A stretch of DNA of 10,289 nt from an uncultured Collinsella sp. (GTDB taxonomy: Bacteria; Actinomycetota; Coriobacteriia; Coriobacteriales; Coriobacteriaceae). Positions 6,518 through 10,289 of the stretch are shown here, in pieces; the first letter of the stretch is position 1, and each line of letters opens with the position of its first letter. Below the pieces are notes generated by a model, which saw only the letters and a program-made list of their open reading frames with translations, did not search any database and was not told the DNA's origin. The stretch is taken from the NCBI GenBank assembly GCA_900548495.1, contig URKT01000077.1:1-10289 (forward strand). The letters run 5' to 3'. The translations under genes and the position numbers were made by a program.

Positions 6518-7546
6518 ATGGCCAACAAAGTCACCCTCAAGCAGATCGCCCAGGAGGTGGGGCTTTCCCCCTCGTCGGTCTCGCTTGTGCTCAATAATCG
6601 GCCTTGTCGCATCTCGGAAGAAAACCGCAAGCTCATCAAAGAGGTCGCGGCGCGCAACCACTATGTTCCCAACCAGATCGCGCGCAGCCTGGTCATGCGC
6701 GAGTCGCGCACCCTGGGCCTTATCGTCCCTAACATCGAGAGCCGCTTTTTTGCCTCGCTCGCCGGTAGCCTGGAAAAGCGCTGCCGCGAGGACGGCTATG
6801 CGCTCTTTATTACCAGCTCGGGCGGAAGTGCCGATGACGATCTGGAGCTGCTGCGCCAGCTGGTGACGCGCGGCGTTGATGGCGTCTTCCTGGTCGTAGG
6901 CGACGAGTTCTCCGACGACCGCGCCCTGCGCGAAGAAGTCAGCCATCTGCCTATCCCTGCCGTGATGGTCGACCGTGCCATTGAGGGGCTCGAGTGCGAC
7001 AAGGTGATGTTCGACCACGAGATGGGCGGCTATATGGCCACCCGCTATCTGATTGAGCAGGGCCACCGCCGTATTGCCTGTCTGGTTAACGCACGCCGCT
7101 CCAATACGGGTCGCAAACGACTTGCCGGCTATGAGCGCGCACTGCGCGAGGTTGGCTTGCCTATCGACGCGCGTTTGGAGTTTGAGAGCGAGTACTACAT
7201 TCCGAGTGCCTACGAGGCCTCGGAGGCGGTGCTCGCAACTGATGCCACCGCCGTGTTCGCAAGCTCGGATAACATTGCCCTCGGTCTGCTCAAGCGCTTG
7301 CACGAAATGGGGAAGAGCATCCCGGGCGATATTTCGGTCGTAAGCTATGACAACTCGGCGGCCGACGTTCTCTTTGAGCCGGCGCTGACCGCGATTGAGC
7401 AGGATCCTGGTGTCCTTGCGGAGCATGCTTTTGGCTGCATGTCCAAGCGTCTTGCCGGTAGGGGCGGTAGGCGTGCCGAAGAGGTCGTCCTGGAGCCGGC
7501 GCTTATCGTTAAGGGCAGCGTGCTCGAGCTTACCGAATGTAGCTAA
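6518..7546 (+). CDS. LacI-family transcriptional regulator
   Basis: A DNA-binding regulator of 342 residues, the normal length. The N-terminal helix-turn-helix TLKQIAQEVGLSPSSVSLVLN spans residues 6-26. The hinge YVPNQIARSL (49-58) ends with the minor-groove leucine L58. A periplasmic-binding-protein-like sensor domain runs from about residue 64 to the end (TLGLIVPNIESRFFASLAGSLE, GVDGVFLV, PAVMVDRAIEG, RRIACLVNARRSNTGRKRLAGYERAL, DISVVSYDNSAAD). The ligand is probably a sugar or related small molecule but cannot be named. The ATG at 6518 follows AAGGAG with a 4-nt gap. It is divergent from murB, with no enzyme or transporter gene beside it, so its target is not evident from context; a TTGCGCGTAA site in its own leader suggests self-control. 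Confidence 0.92.
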   Translation: MANKVTLKQIAQEVGLSPSSVSLVLNNRPCRISEENRKLIKEVAARNHYVPNQIARSLVMRESRTLGLIVPNIESRFFASLAGSLEKRCREDGYALFITSSGGSADDDLELLRQLVTRGVDGVFLVVGDEFSDDRALREEVSHLPIPAVMVDRAIEGLECDKVMFDHEMGGYMATRYLIEQGHRRIACLVNARRSNTGRKRLAGYERALREVGLPIDARLEFESEYYIPSAYEASEAVLATDATAVFASSDNIALGLLKRLHEMGKSIPGDISVVSYDNSAADVLFEPALTAIEQDPGVLAEHAFGCMSKRLAGRGGRRAEEVVLEPALIVKGSVLELTECS

Positions 7547-7600
7547 GCGTACTTGTTTGTTTGCATAGATTGCATGCGGAGTGTCCGCTATTTGCCGGCG

Positions 7601-7673
7601 GGGCCGGGGTGCCTGCCTTGTGTTGAGAAGTTCGCGGAGCCCACTTCTCAAAACAAGGCAGGCACCCCGGCCC
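7601..7673. repeat. Long inverted repeat B (31-nt arms) after the LacI-type gene
   Basis: Arms 7601-7631 and 7643-7673 are complementary over 31 positions with one mismatch (G7622/A7652), around an 11-nt loop. The stem is very GC-rich (GGGCCGGGGTGCCTGCC). It begins 54 nt after the lacI-type stop and has no T-tract. No other terminator lies between the two genes, so it probably defines the 3' end of the upstream mRNA, by U-less termination or by blocking decay. Its ends match those of the 5163-5293 repeat. Confidence 0.75.
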
Positions 7674-7751
7674 TCGTCCGTGAACTCTTCCGCTGGGCGA
7701 GCCATAGACGCCGCGCACCGATAGGGTAAGGCGACGGCTTGAAATTGGTGC

Positions 7752-7782
7752 TATATTCAGCTTGAGTTGTTTAATACTAGTA
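7752..7782 (+). promoter_or_regulatory. Candidate promoter and palindrome for the small-protein/GntR operon
   Basis: TATATT (7752-7757) is a possible -10 without a clear -35. TTTAAT (7770-7775) is an alternative but would leave almost no leader. The perfect palindrome TACTAGTA (7775-7782), with the CTAG centre often seen in operators of GntR/HutC regulators, directly precedes the GGGAGG ribosome site (7784-7789). TTTAATAC (7770-7777) read on the other strand is GTATTAAA, matching the core of the boxes at 9905 and 9939. Confidence 0.3.
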
Positions 7783-7794
7783 CGGGAGGCTGAT

Positions 7795-8286
7795 ATGGGG
7801 CTGTTCAAGAAGAAAAACCCGCAGGATGCCTTTGATCCCGATGTGTTTACCATCACGGATACGATTTTGGACCCACCGCGGTTTACGTTTTTGCCGGCTA
7901 TCTACCAGGATGCCACGCGCCGCAAGTGGGCCGTGCATCAGCGCGGCGGCGAGCCGAAGATTTTTGACTATGCGGATGTGCTGCAGTGCGAGATTGCCGA
8001 GACCGGAAATCCCGAGGATGTGCCGGAGCTCAGCAAACGCGAACTGGCTCAGCAGATTTTGATTAATCCAGCTCAGGCTACCAAAAACAACGCTGCCAAG
8101 CGTAATATGTGCCTTGGTATGGGTGTCATCGTTGTCGTGCAAACCGGCAAGGATGAGATTTCGAAGCTTGAGATTCCGGTGACCGCGGGCGAAGTCAAGC
8201 GAGACTCCGGCCTATATCGGTCGTATCGGAACGTTGCGGAGCAGATCAAAGAAGCCTTCGACGCCATGAGGCGTCCGGAGCAATGA
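7795..8286 (+). CDS. Small cytoplasmic protein of unknown function, possibly PH-like
   Basis: Not recognised with confidence. The 163-residue protein begins MGLFKKKNPQDAFDPDVF; the ATG at 7795 was chosen because GGGAGG (7784-7789) sits 5 nt upstream, and the in-frame start at 7762 has no such support. No signal peptide is visible. One short hydrophobic strand, LGMGVIVVVQT (107-117), looks like a buried beta strand rather than a membrane helix. The pattern KWAVHQRGGEPKIFDYADVLQCEI (44-67) followed by strands and a final helix (YRSYRNVAEQIKEAFDAM, 141-158) recalls the PH-like domain found with DUF4428/SHOCT proteins, where a ligand-sensing or membrane-proximal role is only presumed. It ends 35 nt before the first GntR gene, with no terminator between, so it is probably co-transcribed with both regulators. 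Confidence 0.7.
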   Translation: MGLFKKKNPQDAFDPDVFTITDTILDPPRFTFLPAIYQDATRRKWAVHQRGGEPKIFDYADVLQCEIAETGNPEDVPELSKRELAQQILINPAQATKNNAAKRNMCLGMGVIVVVQTGKDEISKLEIPVTAGEVKRDSGLYRSYRNVAEQIKEAFDAMRRPEQ

Positions 8287-8321
8287 TTCCTGCAGCATCA
8301 AGCAGTTGAGGAGTCTTGCCC

Positions 8322-9089
8322 ATGTCGAGTGAACCATATGCGATTCCGCCCAAAGACCGCGCCTTTGAGGGCATTCTTTGGTATATCAAACATTATGACC
8401 TGCAGAGTGGCGACCGGCTGCCCGCCGAGCGTGTGCTCTGTGAAGAGCTGGGCGTGTCGCGCACGGCGTTGCGTGCTGCGATCACGCGCCTTATTTCGTG
8501 CGGAACTTTGGAAAGCCGCCGCGGTTCGGGCACCTATGTGTGTCCTCCCAAACCGCTGAACATCTTTCAGGAAACATGGAACTATACGCAGGCGGTGGAG
8601 AGGGTTGGCTCAAAGTCGACCGCGCGCCTGGTTTGGTCCAAGGTCGTGTATGCCGATATCGATCTTGCCCAAAAAGCCCAGATCGACCTGGGCATGCCGC
8701 TCTTCTGCATTCGGCGCGTGCGTGTGGTCAACGGTTCCCCGGCATCGATCGAGACGGCTTACGTCAATCTGTCTTTGTGCCCCTCGCTTCCCGATCACGA
8801 TTTTGAGCAGGAAAGCCTCTACGACGTTTTGCTCAAGGAGGGGAATGTCCATGTGACGCACGGCAAGGAGCATATTTCCATCAGCCGTCTGAACGCCGAC
8901 GAGGCCAAGTTGCTGAATGCTCAGGAGGGCACGCCGGTGTTTTACAAGGCTTCGCACGAGCGCGACGAGACCGATGGCTTTGTCGAGTATTGCAAGTCCG
9001 TGATTCTGCCGACCAAGTATCGTTTTGCCGATAACGGCGAGGCAGACGGCGTTGCGACGAAGGTGGGTGTCGAATGGCTGATGCAGTAG
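8322..9089 (+). CDS. GntR-family regulator with UTRA sensor domain (first of a tandem pair)
   Basis: A HutC-subfamily transcriptional regulator of 255 residues, the usual length. The winged helix-turn-helix covers about residues 14-74 (LPAERVLCEELGVSRTALRAAITRL, then the wing LESRRGSGTYV). The UTRA ligand-binding domain runs from about 95 to 236 (LFCIRRVRVVNGSPASIETAYVN, SLYDVLLKEG, VFYKASHERDETDGFVEYCKSVILPTKYRF). Such domains usually sense phosphorylated sugars or small metabolites. The ATG at 8322 follows GAGGAG (8308-8313) with an 8-nt gap; a TTG at 8316 is in frame but only 2 nt from that site. The last 16 nt overlap the next gntR gene, which implies translational coupling. The two regulators are clearly diverged in sequence, so they may sense different ligands or act as a heteromer (inference). 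Confidence 0.93.
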   Translation: MSSEPYAIPPKDRAFEGILWYIKHYDLQSGDRLPAERVLCEELGVSRTALRAAITRLISCGTLESRRGSGTYVCPPKPLNIFQETWNYTQAVERVGSKSTARLVWSKVVYADIDLAQKAQIDLGMPLFCIRRVRVVNGSPASIETAYVNLSLCPSLPDHDFEQESLYDVLLKEGNVHVTHGKEHISISRLNADEAKLLNAQEGTPVFYKASHERDETDGFVEYCKSVILPTKYRFADNGEADGVATKVGVEWLMQ

Positions 9090-9787
9090 AAGACTTGCCG
9101 GTTTACAAACAAATTCGCCGCTGCATTGCGGAGCGAATCGAGCGCGGCGACTACCCGACGGGCTCGATGATTCCGTCCGAAAACGAGCTGGCCGAGGAGT
9201 TTGGCACGACACGCCTGACAATCCGAAGCGCCATGGACGAGCTGGTCAAAAGTGGCCAGATTCGTCGCGTGCAGGGCAAAGGCGCCTTTGTGGGACACAA
9301 GTGGTTTGACGAGCACGAACGCAAGGGCGGCTTCCGCCAGTCGGTTTTGGCATCGGGCGCGACGCCGTCGGTGCGCATCCTGGCGCGCTCCAAACGCTAC
9401 GCCGGCCCGTATTATGCCGACTTGTTTGGCATCGCCGAGGACGATCTGCTTTACTCGGTGCGCCGCCTCAACTGCATCGATGGTGAGCCCGTATCGATCG
9501 AGATGACACTGATTCCGTGCCTGCTGTTTCCGGGCATCGAAGACGTGGACATTTCGGTCTTCAGCCTGTTCGAGACCTACGATATGTTGGGACGCAAGCC
9601 AGATCAGTCGGTAGAGAAACTCGATATCGAGGCGCTGGGCGCACGCGATGCGAGTTTGCTCAATCTTGAGCCGGGCGATCTGGCGCTCGTGCTGGAAGGC
9701 CTGACCTATGACTCGAGTGGGCAGGCAATCGAGCATGCCAAGTCTTTTACCCGCGGCGACGCCGGCGGATATACCTACAACTATTAG
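9074..9787 (+). CDS. GntR-family regulator with UTRA sensor domain (second of a tandem pair)
   Basis: A HutC-subfamily regulator of 237 residues. The winged helix-turn-helix is textbook: PVYKQIRRCIAERIERGDY (9-27), IPSENELAEEFGTTRLTIRSAMDEL (33-57), wing IRRVQGKGAFV (63-73). The UTRA domain covers about 95-233, including LLYSVRRLNCIDGEPVSIEMT and the closing AIEHAKSFTRGDAGGYTYNY. The ATG at 9074 is inside the end of the preceding gene and is preceded by AAGGTGG (9060-9066), also inside that gene. An intrinsic terminator follows 6 nt after the stop, closing the operon. The next gene downstream encodes a SIS-domain sugar isomerase-like protein whose upstream region carries two GGTATTAA boxes, making that gene the most likely target. 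Confidence 0.94.
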   Translation: MADAVEDLPVYKQIRRCIAERIERGDYPTGSMIPSENELAEEFGTTRLTIRSAMDELVKSGQIRRVQGKGAFVGHKWFDEHERKGGFRQSVLASGATPSVRILARSKRYAGPYYADLFGIAEDDLLYSVRRLNCIDGEPVSIEMTLIPCLLFPGIEDVDISVFSLFETYDMLGRKPDQSVEKLDIEALGARDASLLNLEPGDLALVLEGLTYDSSGQAIEHAKSFTRGDAGGYTYNY

Positions 9788-9793
9788 CGTCTA

Positions 9794-9828
9794 GAGCGTC
9801 TCTGCGCATGGCGGGGGCGCTCGTTTTT
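9794..9828 (+). terminator. Intrinsic terminator of the GntR operon
   Basis: GAGCG (9794-9798) pairs with CGCTC (9818-9822), and the stem continues inward for seven more pairs (three G-U) to a 5-nt GCATG loop. G plus TTTTT (9824-9828) follows. It begins 6 nt after the second gntR stop and separates that operon from the downstream gene. Confidence 0.85.
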
Positions 9829-9904
9829 ACGGATATATGTCGCTTGACCGATGAGCGGCAAAAACTGACCGTCTACCGAGAGGGGAGGATGAAATCATAA
9901 AATC

Positions 9905-9951
9905 GGTATTAAAAACGGCTAACCTGTAATCGTTCACTGGTATTAAGAACC
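9905..9951 (+). promoter_or_regulatory. Paired GGTATTAA boxes flanking a candidate promoter
   Basis: Box 1 GGTATTAAAAACG (9905-9917) and box 2 GGTATTAAGAACC (9939-9951) match at 11 of 13 positions and start 34 bp apart. Box 2 is a GGT...ACC pseudo-palindrome of the general form bound by HutC-type GntR repressors. Between them lies TGTAAT (9925-9930), a five-of-six -10 without an evident -35. Box 1 would overlap the -35 region and box 2 the transcript start, a repression-like layout. The preceding stretch, 9829-9904, holds only a TGACCG direct repeat (9845-9850 and 9866-9871). Confidence 0.45.
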
Positions 9952-10067
9952 TTTGAATTGTTGAGCTTGGGGCCAAGATGTCCACAAGGTTAAGCGGTGC
10001 GACGGGGCGGCAAGCCCGTTCATTCCGTGCGACAATTCAAACTGCTCGTGAAAGGAGCGGGAATGAA
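9952..10067 (+). promoter_or_regulatory. Possible structured mRNA leader of the SIS-domain gene
   Basis: TTTGAATTGT (9952-9961) and ACAATTCAAA (10032-10041) are perfect 10-nt inverted arms about 70 nt apart. Between them are a CTTGG/CCAAG hairpin (9966-9977) and GGGC/GCCC (10005-10017). TTCATTCC (10019-10026) is perfectly complementary to GGAATGAA (10060-10067), which contains the start codon. The second pairing cannot nest with the first, so a switch or pseudoknot is possible. No known riboswitch class was recognised. Confidence 0.3.
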
Positions 10068-10289
10068 GGAGACCGAGAAGATCGAGATCATGCACTTCGA
10101 CCAGGAGGGCTACCTCGAGGACGGCAGGAACGTCTACGAGGCCGGCAAGAAGATGACCGCCCTGGCCGACCGCGTGCACGAGGAGGGCTACGACGCCGTC
10201 TTCCTGATGGGCGTCGGCGGCACCTGGGACGAGTTCATGCAGCTCGAGTACCTCATGAACAAGTTCGGCGACCGCGACCTCGAGGTCTA
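10063..10289 (+). CDS. SIS-domain sugar isomerase/deglycase-like protein, N-terminal part
   Basis: Only the first 75 residues are present (MKETEKIEIMHFDQEGYLEDG...). The segment YDAVFLMGVGGTWDEFMQLEYLMNKFG (43-69) is the opening strand-loop-helix of a SIS sugar-phosphate-binding domain; the loop G50-V-G-G-T54 binds the phosphosugar in such proteins. The overall start resembles the AgaS/FrlB group (aldose-ketose isomerases and fructoselysine/glucoselysine 6-phosphate deglycases), but the exact reaction cannot be told from this fragment. The ATG at 10063 follows a perfect AAAGGAG (10051-10057) with a 5-nt gap. All 75 complete codons end in G or C, in contrast to the preceding gntR gene, which suggests high expression or a different origin. 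It lies 275 nt after two GntR/UTRA genes and carries its own operator-like boxes. Confidence 0.8.
   Translation, partial: MKETEKIEIMHFDQEGYLEDGRNVYEAGKKMTALADRVHEEGYDAVFLMGVGGTWDEFMQLEYLMNKFGDRDLEV

Noticed and set aside
6476..7705. 409-codon minus-strand open frame opposite the LacI-type gene
   Set aside because: The plus-strand frame is a full LacI-family protein with intact motifs; this antisense frame also runs through the long hairpin at 7601-7673 and has no family features.
9889..9900. Tiny frame ATG-AAA-TCA-TAA right after a GGGGAGG sequence
   Set aside because: Three codons with no spacing between the ribosome-like site and the ATG, and it lies upstream of the candidate promoter of the next gene, so it is unlikely to be a leader peptide.
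1..10289. CRISPR arrays, insertion sequences, tRNA or rRNA genes, prophage or toxin-antitoxin modules
   Set aside because: Scanned by eye on both strands: no regularly spaced repeats, transposase motifs, tRNA-like cloverleaf or phage-type gene were found.

Overview
The window reads as chromosomal DNA of a GC-rich Gram-positive gut actinobacterium, most likely a Coriobacteriia member such as Collinsella. This is inferred from overall composition, the gene families present and the style of the proteins; no search was run. No tRNA, rRNA, CRISPR array, transposase or phage gene was seen.

Left part (1-3700), all on the minus strand: the N-terminal third of a glycogen/maltodextrin phosphorylase (glgP, cut by the window edge), 4-alpha-glucanotransferase (malQ) upstream of it, and UDP-glucose 4-epimerase (galE). 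MalQ and GlgP form a classic alpha-glucan degradation pair: MalQ rearranges short maltodextrins and GlgP phosphorolyses the chains to glucose 1-phosphate. GalE links this to UDP-sugar interconversion, but a strong intrinsic terminator separates it from malQ, and malQ has its own palindrome-containing upstream region.

Middle part (3700-6500): a plus-strand gene for a secreted coiled-coil/cysteine-peptidase cell-wall protein with a Tat-like signal peptide, then a long 31-nt-arm inverted repeat and a strong terminator. The minus-strand murB (peptidoglycan precursor synthesis) converges on this terminator, and its stop codon lies in the T-tract.

Right part (6500-10289), all on the plus strand: a LacI-family regulator diverging from murB, a second 31-nt-arm hairpin, then a likely operon of a small unrecognised protein and two GntR/UTRA regulators whose genes overlap by 16 nt, closed by an intrinsic terminator. 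After it comes a 240-nt region with paired GGTATTAA boxes and a potentially structured leader, then the start of a SIS-domain sugar isomerase/deglycase-like gene. All 75 complete codons of that gene end in G or C, unlike its neighbours. The simplest reading is that the GntR pair controls the downstream sugar-phosphate gene, and that the window edge cuts that locus.

The observations most worth a second look are the two intergenic inverted repeats with matching ends (5163-5293 and 7601-7673) and the control region of the SIS gene (9905-10067). No clearly new multi-gene system is visible.
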